From: JBEKSX01 sp049516635
GTDB taxonomy: Bacteria > Bacteroidota > Ignavibacteria > Tepidaquicellales > OLB5
NCBI GenBank assembly: GCA_049516635.1
Contig: JBEKSX010000065.1
Coordinates: forward strand, 1 to 16,862
Direction: 5' to 3'
DNA length: 16,862 bases
Shown here piece by piece: positions 1 through 7,567 of this stretch. The translations under genes and the position numbers were made by a program. The notes below the pieces were generated by a model, which was not told the DNA's origin, did no database searches, and saw only the letters and a program-made list of their open reading frames with translations. Numbering within the stretch: position 1 is the first letter of the stretch; every line of letters begins with the position of its first letter.

Positions 1-189
1 CTTGATAGCTGCACGGTCAGAGTACTGAACAATAAGGGTGAGGTCATCTGGAGTTATGACCTACTGCGTGAAGGGCTCGTGAGTCCGTGTGAGGTCAAAG
101 ATTTTGCCGTTCTCGGAAAGCAATTGTATATTCTGACTTCGAAAGAGATTATCGTTCGAAACCTCCCGGAGAAAATTCCGGGAAACTGA
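1..189 (+). CDS. C-terminal end of an unidentified protein (5'-truncated)
   Basis: The first frame is open from the window edge to a TGA at 187-189 and gives 62 residues; the beginning lies outside the window. The visible part alternates short hydrophobic stretches with turn-like segments (for example NKGEVIWSYDL and GKQLYILTSKEIIVRN). This resembles the last blades of a beta-propeller or PQQ/WD-like repeat protein, but no diagnostic motif is present and I do not recognise the family. The codons are richer in G and C at third positions than those of the genes after position 700. The stop codon lies in the loop of the hairpin at 174-199. The coding call is reasonable because the frame stays open and ends at a likely terminator, but the product is unknown. 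Confidence 0.55.
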   Translation, partial: LDSCTVRVLNNKGEVIWSYDLLREGLVSPCEVKDFAVLGKQLYILTSKEIIVRNLPEKIPGN

Positions 190-199
190 TCCCGGAATT
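174..199 (+). terminator. perfect 10-bp hairpin at the end of the upstream gene
   Basis: AATTCCGGGA (174-183) and TCCCGGAATT (190-199) are perfect reverse complements around a 6-nt loop that contains the stop codon of the upstream gene. The stem is strong and GC-rich at its core, but no T-run follows, so this is not a canonical intrinsic terminator. It could stop or pause transcription or protect the 3' end of the message. A perfect stem this long at a gene end is unlikely to be accidental. Confidence 0.5.
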
Positions 200-226
200 G
201 ATTAATTCATAACAAACCCGTATTTT
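198..226 (+). promoter_or_regulatory. possible sigma70-type promoter of ssb
   Basis: TTGATT (198-203) and TATTTT (221-226) are separated by 17 nt and each matches the -35 or -10 consensus at four of six positions. The predicted start of transcription would be about 20 nt before the ssb start codon, leaving room for the AAGGAG ribosome site at 242-247. The match is modest and such boxes arise by chance in AT-rich DNA. Confidence 0.3.
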
Positions 227-252
227 CATCTCAACAATTCAAAGGAGCAAGT

Positions 253-666
253 ATGGCAGGGAAAAGTCTAAATAAAGTGACTCTCATTGGGAACCTCGGC
301 CGAGATCCGGAACTGAGTTATACCGCGGGAGGTATCGCAGTTGCAAAGTTTTCCATTGCAACGAACGAACGCTGGAAAGATGATAGCGGCAACGCGCAGG
401 AACGCACCGAATGGCATAACATTGTTGCCTGGCGGAAGCTTGCCGAAATTTGCGGCCAGTATCTCAAGAAGGGGAGCAAAGTGTATCTTGAAGGTGCCTT
501 GAGCACTAGCTCATGGGAAGATGAAAATAAGAAAAAGCACTACAGGACAGAGGTTGTATTGAATGATATGATTATGCTTGATTCTAAAGGGGCATCCGAT
601 GGTAGTGTGAATACCGTCACGGATAGTACTCCATCAGAAACTAAGGAAGACGATCTGCCGTTTTAG
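253..666 (+). CDS. ssb: single-stranded DNA-binding protein SSB
   Basis: SSB coats single-stranded DNA in replication, recombination and repair and recruits partner proteins through its C-terminal tip. The 137 residues begin with the OB-fold signature (LNKVTLIGNLGRDPE, about 7-20) and keep the aromatic positions in TEWHNIVAW (W54, W60) used for base stacking. A short polar linker (about 113-131) leads to the classic acidic tip EDDLPF at the very C-terminus. Length and architecture are those of a normal bacterial SSB that works as a tetramer. The ATG is supported by AAGGAG at 242-247, five bases upstream. The gene is convergent with the glycosyltransferase downstream. Its base composition (near 50% GC in sampled stretches) is well above that of its downstream neighbours. 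Confidence 0.96.
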   Translation: MAGKSLNKVTLIGNLGRDPELSYTAGGIAVAKFSIATNERWKDDSGNAQERTEWHNIVAWRKLAEICGQYLKKGSKVYLEGALSTSSWEDENKKKHYRTEVVLNDMIMLDSKGASDGSVNTVTDSTPSETKEDDLPF

Positions 667-708
667 TAGGTATCTGTAAATATAAGTCGGAATTTGCACT
701 AAAATATA

Positions 709-2745
709 TTATCTCTTTTTGTAGTTTTTTAGTACTTTATCTAATTCATTCATCACAGTCGAATTTGGGGGGTATGTGTTTTTTATTGTTACACTAATCT
801 CCTCTGATTTGTCATATTGATTAGTTTTCAGGTACAACTCGACCAATTTCAGCTTGTACAGCGGGTTTGATGGATCAAGAACGGCTGCCTGCTCGAAATC
901 ACCAATAGCTTTTTTAAAATTGTTTCTTTTATCTTCGATGAAACCTAAATTTGCTATAGCTTGCGGGTAATCGCTTTTCAAAGATATAGATTTCAGAAAA
1001 TACTTTTCAGCTGTATCATACTCACCCATATTTAAATAACAGGTACCTAAATTATTAAATAGTTGGAAGTTATCAGGTTCATAATTAACAAGTTTTTCCA
1101 GTATTGATATAGCTCCAGAAAAGTCCTTCCTCTTAACTAAGTCAAATGCTGACAATTCAAGATAGCCAAGTTTTTTGCTATCATCCATCTTATCGATACT
1201 GGGAATCAACCTATAATATTTTAAAGCATTATCGATGTCATTATTTTGATGATAATTATCGGCAATTTGGAAATATAAATATTTATTACCTGGTTCAATT
1301 TCTATTGCTTTTAGGTAAAAAGCATTAGCTTCCGTATATTTTTTAGAGAGTGTTAGTTCGTTACCAAAAGCTGTTAGATCTGCATCTACAGAACGGTAAA
1401 CCTTCAGGGTGCTGTCCGGATAATTTGTCCAAAATACAAAAAGTATTACTGGAATTAATATTAATATTGCTTGCCAGTATCTTTTATTATTTATAAATTG
1501 GATTAATTTACTTAAACCATAAGCTCCGAATATAAGCATAAACAAAATTACCGGCGCTCTGTATTCCGATGCAGTCATTATAAGCAAATTAGAGAGAAAA
1601 TAGGCAAGAACGAGGAAAATGATTATCATAACCTTCTTATCACGGGATCTTAATAATGAAAGTACCATACCAGCAATACCTAAACAAGATAGAATCCCAA
1701 AATTTTGAGGGAGATACTTAAGTAATGACGAGTACTCACGTCCTGTGTAATTGCTTAAATTATTAGCAATTTCGGTGTTGCTGAAGAACAAATAAATCTT
1801 CCTGTACAGAATAGAAAGGTATTTTGAAGGATTATTGTATATATAATTTAACCCTTCTTTGAACCAGAACATCGATGCTTCGTTATTAGATAAAATCCTT
1901 CCGCTTCTCTTATTTGCTTCTTGAAGCGATTCTTTTTCTTCGTAATACTGGTAGGTTGAGTGAATGAACTCAGGCCTAGAATAAGTTCCGTTTGCCTTCT
2001 CGTTATTCCCAATATAAAAATTGTATCCCATATTCGAGCTTACCGGAATAAACTCTTTCGTCAGGATATAGTTTCTGATGGTAATGGGAGCTATTAAGAT
2101 AGCAACTCCGGCTATGAATATTCCCGTACTCTTGAGAATAGTTGATCGGCTTTTCTTGTTTATAAGATACAGCCAGATGAGAACGAAAGGAATAAAAAGC
2201 AATAAATTAGCTCTGGTTATTATAGAAAGTCCGCATAATAGTCCGCTAAAAAAAATGTATCTTAAACTCTTTGCTTCGTAATATTTCAGCAGGTAAAACA
2301 TCATGCATAAGTTTAAAAAATTAATAAGAGAAGCACTTAAGATAACATTATCGAAAAATACTAGTATCTCATATATGGAAGCAAAGAATACCACCAGTAA
2401 TGCTTCCTTAATTCCGAATACTTTAACAGCGATCTGATATAGAATTAAAATGCTTATACAGCTCAATAAGATTTGCACCAGAATAACCATGACGATAGAT
2501 TGTTGTGAGATGAGATGTGTGACAGAAAATATTATTGCTATGAAATAAAAATAAAATGGGTTAGTGAAGGTAGTTCTCGATGACAAAACATCACCTTTCA
2601 GCACATCCCCAGCTAATACTAGATATGTTTTAGAGTCAGCAATCGGAATTTGAAGTACAGGGGAATTATACAATTGAAGAAATACAAGCAATCTCACCAA
2701 CAGGCAGATTACGAGTATAGTAATAAGAAGTCTATTCGATTTCAA
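709..2745 (-). CDS. ArnT/PMT-like membrane glycosyltransferase with C-terminal TPR region
   Basis: This is a 678-residue multi-spanning membrane protein. About eleven hydrophobic segments lie between residues 5 and 440. The first is followed by a loop with an Asp (IADSKTY, D37) in the place where PMT/ArnT-type (GT-C) enzymes carry a catalytic acidic residue. These enzymes move sugars from polyprenyl-phosphate carriers to lipid or protein acceptors on the outer face of the inner membrane. Residues 455-670 form a soluble tail of about five to six tetratricopeptide repeats (for example NLGTCYLNMGEYDTAEKYF), probably for protein contacts. The start is a TTG at 2745; a stop lies two codons upstream and the first internal Met is at residue 86, inside the membrane domain, so TTG (or the ATT at 2751) is the only sensible start. 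Donor and acceptor cannot be read from the sequence. It is separated from pyrB by a terminator. Confidence 0.75.
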   Translation of the reverse strand: MKSNRLLITILVICLLVRLLVFLQLYNSPVLQIPIADSKTYLVLAGDVLKGDVLSSRTTFTNPFYFYFIAIIFSVTHLISQQSIVMVILVQILLSCISILILYQIAVKVFGIKEALLVVFFASIYEILVFFDNVILSASLINFLNLCMMFYLLKYYEAKSLRYIFFSGLLCGLSIITRANLLLFIPFVLIWLYLINKKSRSTILKSTGIFIAGVAILIAPITIRNYILTKEFIPVSSNMGYNFYIGNNEKANGTYSRPEFIHSTYQYYEEKESLQEANKRSGRILSNNEASMFWFKEGLNYIYNNPSKYLSILYRKIYLFFSNTEIANNLSNYTGREYSSLLKYLPQNFGILSCLGIAGMVLSLLRSRDKKVMIIIFLVLAYFLSNLLIMTASEYRAPVILFMLIFGAYGLSKLIQFINNKRYWQAILILIPVILFVFWTNYPDSTLKVYRSVDADLTAFGNELTLSKKYTEANAFYLKAIEIEPGNKYLYFQIADNYHQNNDIDNALKYYRLIPSIDKMDDSKKLGYLELSAFDLVKRKDFSGAISILEKLVNYEPDNFQLFNNLGTCYLNMGEYDTAEKYFLKSISLKSDYPQAIANLGFIEDKRNNFKKAIGDFEQAAVLDPSNPLYKLKLVELYLKTNQYDKSEEISVTIKNTYPPNSTVMNELDKVLKNYKKR

Positions 2746-2811
2746 CCTAATCTAATTTATATACTAATATCAGTAAAAAAGAAGAAGGTTACAATTAACA
2801 ATAGATTAGAT

Positions 2812-2836
2812 AATAAAAACCGCCTTTACGGCGGTT
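2812..2836 (-). terminator. intrinsic terminator of the carbamoyl-phosphate operon
   Basis: Read on the minus strand, AACCGCC, a 5-nt loop and GGCGGTT form a perfect 7-bp GC-rich stem followed by TTTATT, continuous with the last two T of the stem. It starts 25 bases after the pyrB stop codon. This is a textbook rho-independent terminator and separates the four-gene operon from the downstream glycosyltransferase gene. Confidence 0.88.
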
Positions 2837-2861
2837 CAAAATGAAAGGATTTTATATAAGA

Positions 2862-3941
2862 TCATCTCTGCAATATTGTACTGTCCTGGTTGAAAATGTG
2901 AGCTATAAGAGCTGCTCGCATCCACATACCATTTCGTTCCTGGCGCCAGTACATTGCTCTCGGATCTGCATCAACTTCCGTATCTATTTCAGTGCGGCGG
3001 GGGAGTGGATGCATGATGATCGTATGATTTCTTATCAACCGTAAATACTCTTTTTTGAAATGGAATTTACTGTAATCGATATCTTTCGATTCGTTGTTAA
3101 TGTCATATTCATCCTGTATGCGCGTCATATAAATTGCATCTACATTTTTTATAGATTTTACCAGGTCATCCGATTCTTTGTACTGCATTTTATGTTTCTT
3201 CAGGAATTTCTTAATATCATCTTCTATTCTTAAATAATCGGGCGAAACATAGACAAATTTGATATTCTTGTAATTTCTAAGCAGGTAAGTAAGAGATCTC
3301 ACCGTTCTGCCGCGTTTAAGGTCACCAACCATAGCTATTGTTTTGTTGTCGATGCCTCCTTTATCGAAAAATGCCCAGTTTAATGTATACAGGTCTAATA
3401 GTGCCTGTGTAGGGTGCTGGTCCTTACCGGAGCCACCGTTTATTACAGGAACCGGTCTTTTGGTCTTATTAAGAAGCCATGCGGTCTTTTCTGCAAACCC
3501 TTCCTCAAAATGACGCATGATAATCAGGTCAGTGTATGAGCTGAAAGTTCTTACTGTATCCTCAGGTGATTCACCTTTTAATTCCGATGAAGTAGAAGTT
3601 GAACGTATCTCGCTAACTTTCATTCCTAAAATATAACAAGCACTCTGAAATGAAAGAAAAGTCCTTGTGGATGGCTGAATAAAATACAGTATAGCCCGTT
3701 TATGTGAGAGCAGAGTCTGAAGCCAGTCAAGGCCTTCTTTGTATTTGGCAATAGTTCTTATTCTCGTAGCCAGTGTAAAGAGATGATCTAAAAGTCTGCG
3801 GTTAAACTGCTGGGAAAACAGACAATCAAAAATATGGCTATCTTTAGCAAAAAATTGTAGTTTATGATTGAGGTTAGTTGTATAAAACTCCTCCCAGCTA
3901 AGTTTTTTTAGAGCTTCTAAATTTTTTGTACTTGGTATCAT
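2862..3941 (-). CDS. pyrB: aspartate carbamoyltransferase catalytic chain
   Basis: The enzyme joins carbamoyl phosphate to aspartate to give N-carbamoyl-aspartate, the committed step of pyrimidine synthesis. The carbamoyl-phosphate residues are present: STRT (91-94), K122 in LKGES (the lysine given to the neighbouring subunit), R143 in MRH, and HPTQ (176-179). The aspartate side is also intact: R212 in GRTVRSL, R274 and Q276 in MTRIQ, and HPLPR (311-315). This pattern is ATCase and not OTCase. At 359 residues it is longer than the roughly 310 of the E. coli chain; about 39 extra residues lie before STRT. The usual Arg after STRT is Phe95. It is the last gene of the operon, 56 bases after argF, and ends before a terminator. 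No regulatory chain gene (pyrI) or other pyr gene is adjacent, which is unusual. The ribosome site is weak. Confidence 0.9.
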   Translation of the reverse strand: MIPSTKNLEALKKLSWEEFYTTNLNHKLQFFAKDSHIFDCLFSQQFNRRLLDHLFTLATRIRTIAKYKEGLDWLQTLLSHKRAILYFIQPSTRTFLSFQSACYILGMKVSEIRSTSTSSELKGESPEDTVRTFSSYTDLIIMRHFEEGFAEKTAWLLNKTKRPVPVINGGSGKDQHPTQALLDLYTLNWAFFDKGGIDNKTIAMVGDLKRGRTVRSLTYLLRNYKNIKFVYVSPDYLRIEDDIKKFLKKHKMQYKESDDLVKSIKNVDAIYMTRIQDEYDINNESKDIDYSKFHFKKEYLRLIRNHTIIMHPLPRRTEIDTEVDADPRAMYWRQERNGMWMRAALIAHIFNQDSTILQR

Positions 3942-3997
3942 ACTAAATACTTTCTATTTCTTGATAAATGTAACTATTTCTTAGACAACGCAATAAC

Positions 3998-4921
3998 TTA
4001 TGACATCAGCAGCTTTATAATAGCTTTTTGAGTGTGCATTCGGTTCTCAGCTTGGTCAAATACTATCGAATTAGGTCCATCCATAACTTCATCTGTGATC
4101 TCTTCTCCGCGGTGTGCAGGCAGACAATGCATAACTAAAACATCCTTCTTGCATTTACTTAAAAGCTCGGAGTTTAATTGATAAGCTTTTAAGTCATTTA
4201 AACGCTTGTCCCTATCTTCTTCCTGACCCATGCTGACCCATACATCAGTGTAAACTACATCGGCATGTTTCACTGCTTCAATCGGATCACAGGGCGTAAA
4301 AATTTTAGAACCTGTATGTTTTGCTATTTCTTGGGCTTCATTAACCACTGATGGCAGGGGAGTGTATCCTCCGGGTGAAGCATAATTGATATTCATACCT
4401 ACTTTAACACAACCTTGAATCAACGAATGTAGAACATTATTTCCATCTCCTATGTATGCTAATGTCAATCCTCTCAGGTCTCCCCGTTTTTCATAGATTG
4501 TGAATAGGTCCGCCAGTGCCTGGCAGGGATGATCAAAATCTGTAAGACCATTGATCACAGGAATGGTAGAATATTTAGCCAGGTCGAGTATCGTCTGATA
4601 CGAAAAAGTCCTCGCCATGATGCCATCAACGAAGCGTGAGAGAACTTTAGCAGTGTCATGTACTGTTTCGCCTCTGCCCATTTGTAGATCTTTAGATGAA
4701 AAATACATTCCTAGACCTCCAAGCTGGTATATTCCTGATTCGAACGATACCCTTGTCCTTGTAGATGATTTCTCGAATATCATAGCTAATATCTTACCCT
4801 TGAGATCATCGGTATGCCGGGGACCGTTCTTCATTACATCCGATTCTTTTATAATTAAATTTACTTCATCAATAGATAATAAATTTATTGAAATTAAATC
4901 TTTAGAGCTAAGTCTATTCAT
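3998..4921 (-). CDS. argF: ornithine carbamoyltransferase
   Basis: OTCase transfers the carbamoyl group of carbamoyl phosphate to ornithine, giving citrulline (arginine synthesis); the catabolic forms run the reverse phosphorolysis. The 307 residues carry FEKSSTRTR (49-57) for carbamoyl phosphate, HPCQ (131-134), the ornithine-binding loop DVWVSMG (226-232) and HCLP (265-268) with the catalytic Cys. Every key residue I can check is present, and the length is typical. The gene follows arcC by 26 bases and precedes pyrB by 56 bases on the same strand. Sequence alone does not separate the anabolic from the catabolic form; the nearby carbamate kinase allows either, while the nearby ATCase favours a biosynthetic role. 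Confidence 0.95.
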   Translation of the reverse strand: MNRLSSKDLISINLLSIDEVNLIIKESDVMKNGPRHTDDLKGKILAMIFEKSSTRTRVSFESGIYQLGGLGMYFSSKDLQMGRGETVHDTAKVLSRFVDGIMARTFSYQTILDLAKYSTIPVINGLTDFDHPCQALADLFTIYEKRGDLRGLTLAYIGDGNNVLHSLIQGCVKVGMNINYASPGGYTPLPSVVNEAQEIAKHTGSKIFTPCDPIEAVKHADVVYTDVWVSMGQEEDRDKRLNDLKAYQLNSELLSKCKKDVLVMHCLPAHRGEEITDEVMDGPNSIVFDQAENRMHTQKAIIKLLMS

Positions 4922-4947
4922 GCTAATTATTGTATGATTTAATTATT

Positions 4948-5904
4948 TTAATGGTGTATGAAAGTTCCTGATTCTTTATCAATCGTAGCTTGTATATTTT
5001 TTATATCCGTAATATATGCCTCTTTACCTCCATTGGTGATGTATTCGATCGCAGCCTGTACTTTTGGTCCCATGCTTCCGGAAGAAAATTGTCCTTGATC
5101 GAGATAAGTATGAGCTTCATCAAGATTCATGTCAGAAATAGGTACTTGTGTTCTTTTCTTATAGTTTAGGTAGCATTGCTTTACGTTAGTAAGTATTATG
5201 AACTTATCGGCTTTAATCTCTATTGCAAGCTGAGCTGAAGCAAGGTCTTTATCAATTACAGCTTCAACACCTATAATGGAATTGTCTTTAGACATATATA
5301 CGGGAATTCCGCCTCCACCAACTGCTATAGGGATTTGATCAAGGAGGAGGAGCTGTCTTATCACTCTGGTTTCGAGGATATGTGCAGGCTTGGGAGAAGG
5401 TACTACACGCCTGAATCCCTTCCCGGACGGATCTTCATGCATAGTCCATTTCTTGTGCTTTATCAATGATTGTGCCTGTTCCTGGGTGTAATAAGGACCC
5501 ACCGGTTTAGATGGTTTCTCAAAAGCTATGTCATTTTTATCTACCAGTACCTGCGTAATGAGAGTGACCACGTCTTTTTTAATGTTCTTTTCTTTGAACT
5601 TATTTTTTAGTGTTTGCTGTAATAAATATCCAATCTCTCCCTGTGATTCGGATACACACACATCCAGGGGCATGGAAGGCACCTTTTCAGCTGTTTCTTC
5701 GTTCTGAATGAGTATATTGCCTACCTGGGGTCCGTTTCCGTGGGTAATTACTATATCGTAGTCATTTTCGAAAAGGGGAACTAATACATCACAAGTACTT
5801 TGAATGCTTTTCAGGTGATCCGATATTGTACCTTTTTTGCCGGATTCAACCAGTGCATTGCCTCCAAGTGCTATCAGGAGTAGTTCTTTTTCTTTTTCAG
5901 CCAT
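4948..5904 (-). CDS. arcC: carbamate kinase
   Basis: Carbamate kinase interconverts carbamoyl phosphate plus ADP with carbamate plus ATP. In arginine fermentation it makes ATP; in some hyperthermophilic archaea an enzyme of this fold is reported to make carbamoyl phosphate instead. The 318 residues have the amino-acid kinase fold: GGN (14-16), HGNGPQ (55-60), the glycine loop AVGGGGIP (194-201), DKDLAS (218-223) and SMGPKV with K281. The protruding subdomain characteristic of carbamate kinases fits residues about 125-165 (including PVGPYY). The length is normal. It lies 19 bases after the GTPase gene and 26 bases before argF, so translation is probably linked. No arginine deiminase or arginine/ornithine antiporter gene is present in the window. 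Confidence 0.95.
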   Translation of the reverse strand: MAEKEKELLLIALGGNALVESGKKGTISDHLKSIQSTCDVLVPLFENDYDIVITHGNGPQVGNILIQNEETAEKVPSMPLDVCVSESQGEIGYLLQQTLKNKFKEKNIKKDVVTLITQVLVDKNDIAFEKPSKPVGPYYTQEQAQSLIKHKKWTMHEDPSGKGFRRVVPSPKPAHILETRVIRQLLLLDQIPIAVGGGGIPVYMSKDNSIIGVEAVIDKDLASAQLAIEIKADKFIILTNVKQCYLNYKKRTQVPISDMNLDEAHTYLDQGQFSSGSMGPKVQAAIEYITNGGKEAYITDIKNIQATIDKESGTFIHH

Positions 5905-5923
5905 TTACTTTTATATCGAAAGC

Positions 5924-7252
5924 TCAGAAATATTTTTTTATCAAATCAGTAAGATTAGGATGACCTATTTCCTGTAACTCATAAGTAACTCTGGCAGTAG
6001 GTTTGTTTATCTTAATTAATCTTCTAAGATCAATAGGTGTAGCTATTATCACCGAATCGCATGGCACTCTGTTCACTGTGGTTTCAAGATCCTTGATCTG
6101 TTTATCTCCATATCCCATTGCCGGAAGAAGTGTTCCTATTTCGGGATATTTTTTGTAAGTATCAGCAATGCTTTTTACTGCATACTGTCTCGGATCGATA
6201 ATTTCTTTCGCTTTAAATTTTTGAGCTGCTAATATACCCGCACCGAATTTCATACCGCCGTGGGTTAGAGTAGGTCCGTCTTCTATAACGAGAACTTTTT
6301 TATCTGTTATTGATTTATAATCTTCTTCCTTATCTAGAGCGATAGGGGAGGCAGCTTTAACGATCTGTACCCCTGGATTCATTTTTAAAACATTGTCCCT
6401 AACTATCTTTACATTATCGGGATTAGCCGAGTCAATTTTATTTATTACTACAATATCTGATAATAAAATATTTGTGTTTCCCGGATAATAGAAAAGTTCA
6501 TGGCCCGGTCTATGCGGATCTACCACTGTTATTGTCAGGTCGGCTTTATAGAATGATACATCATTGTTCCCACCATCCCATAAAATGATGTCTGCTTCCT
6601 TTTCGGCTTTTCTAATTATAGCTTCATAATCGACACCTGCGTATATAACATTACCGTGTGAAACATGAGGTTCATATTCTTCCATTTCTTCTATAGTACA
6701 GTCATATTTCTTCAAATCCGAAATTTTTGCAAATCTCTGTACCTTTTGTTTGGTGAGATTTCCATAAGGCATCGGGTGTCTGATGGCTACCACTTTCTTA
6801 CCCATTTGGCGAAGAATTTCCATTACTTTTCGCGAAGTCTGGCTTTTCCCGGCACCTGTTCGGACTGCAACGACTGCTACAACGGGCTTTTTGGATTTAA
6901 TCATAGTTTCTTCAACCCCGAGCAGTCTGAACGAAACTCCAGCAGCATTTACTTGTGATGCTTTGGTCATTACATATTCGAATGTTACATCTGAATATGA
7001 AAACACTACCTCTTGAACCTTATGTTTTTTTATTAATTTAATCAGCTCGGTTTCCGGATGAATAGGTATTCCATTGGGATAAAGCTTGCCGCTCAATGAT
7101 GCTGGGTACTTTCTGTCATCAATAAAGGGGATTTGAGTTGCAGTGAATCCAACTACGTTGTATAAGGTATTATCCCTGTAAAACACATTAAAATTATGGA
7201 AATCTCTGCCAGCTGCACCCATAATCAATACATTAATTTTTCTCATAGGCAT
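5924..7252 (-). CDS. COG2403-type P-loop GTPase, cyclic 2,3-diphosphoglycerate synthetase-like
   Basis: The 442 residues show two parts. Residues 4-120 look like a Rossmann domain, opening with INVLIMGAAGRDFHNFN. From about 123 follows a P-loop NTPase domain with Walker A RTGAGKSQ (131-138), a WDGGNND segment (225-231) in Walker B position and NKID (271-274), the guanine-specificity motif of GTPases of the SIMIBI class. Proteins of this shape are named after the archaeal enzyme that makes cyclic 2,3-diphosphoglycerate, but most bacterial members have no assigned role, and I would not transfer the archaeal activity. It is the first gene of the carbamoyl-phosphate operon, 19 bases before arcC, so a part in carbamoyl-phosphate handling is inferred from context. 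A second ATG at 7246 is an equally possible start. The family call is firm and the function open. Confidence 0.75.
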   Translation of the reverse strand: MPMRKINVLIMGAAGRDFHNFNVFYRDNTLYNVVGFTATQIPFIDDRKYPASLSGKLYPNGIPIHPETELIKLIKKHKVQEVVFSYSDVTFEYVMTKASQVNAAGVSFRLLGVEETMIKSKKPVVAVVAVRTGAGKSQTSRKVMEILRQMGKKVVAIRHPMPYGNLTKQKVQRFAKISDLKKYDCTIEEMEEYEPHVSHGNVIYAGVDYEAIIRKAEKEADIILWDGGNNDVSFYKADLTITVVDPHRPGHELFYYPGNTNILLSDIVVINKIDSANPDNVKIVRDNVLKMNPGVQIVKAASPIALDKEEDYKSITDKKVLVIEDGPTLTHGGMKFGAGILAAQKFKAKEIIDPRQYAVKSIADTYKKYPEIGTLLPAMGYGDKQIKDLETTVNRVPCDSVIIATPIDLRRLIKINKPTARVTYELQEIGHPNLTDLIKKYF

Positions 7253-7567
7253 TGTTTAATTTTTAGAAATGAAAAATAAATATACAAAAATTAGTTCAGA
7301 GCTTCAACCCTGAAAATCCTCGAAAACAATGATTTTCAAAGAAATTAACAATAATGTTCATAATATGAGAAATAATATATATTATGTAAAGTTAATTGTT
7401 AGTAATATTGTTAAATCTTTTCTGTGTTTCTATAAGCTGTATCCCCTATTTCTGTTTAGATCAACTTTATGTAAATAAATTATTTTCTTAAAATGATTAT
7501 TATTATCTGTAAGGATAAATTATTCAATAAATTGATATAATAATTATTAATTGGTATCTTTGTATTT
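7253..7567. promoter_or_regulatory. divergent, very AT-rich intergenic region between the GTPase operon and nuoK
   Basis: This 315-base gap must hold the promoters of both divergent units; no gene is seen. On the nuoK side is the promoter at 7531-7562. On the operon side no clear box was found; the best is a one-mismatch -7 element (7285-7292). Dyads include TGAAAATC/GATTTTCA (7311-7318 and 7331-7338, 12-nt spacer), a 14-base palindrome made only of A and T (7372-7385), and TTAACAATA/TATTGTTAA (7345-7353 and 7406-7414). In DNA this poor in GC such dyads are weak evidence for operators. Confidence 0.5.
7531..7562 (+). promoter_or_regulatory. Bacteroidota-type promoter directly before nuoK
   Basis: ATTG (7531-7534) and TATCTTTG (7555-7562) are 20 nt apart, fitting the Bacteroidota pattern TTTG/TTG-N19-21-TAnnTTTG. 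The nuoK ATG begins at 7568, five bases after the -7 element, so transcription would start at or beside the start codon, giving a leaderless message. No ribosome site is seen, which agrees. Confidence 0.6.

Noticed and set aside
2862..3941. YgeW/knotted transcarbamylase of unknown substrate
   Set aside because: The lysine of the 80s loop, the GRTVRSL arginine, MTRIQ and HPLPR are those of true aspartate carbamoyltransferase.
4617..4937. 106-codon open frame on the plus strand
   Set aside because: It lies wholly opposite the argF gene, whose catalytic motifs are intact; it has no family resemblance and is a shadow frame.
2862..5904. Classical arginine deiminase operon (arcABC)
   Set aside because: Carbamate kinase and OTCase are present, but no arginine deiminase or antiporter gene is found, and an ATCase with intact aspartate-binding residues takes part instead.
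7372..7385. 14-base A/T palindrome as an operator
   Set aside because: It is made only of A and T in a region of about 20% GC, where such palindromes arise by chance.
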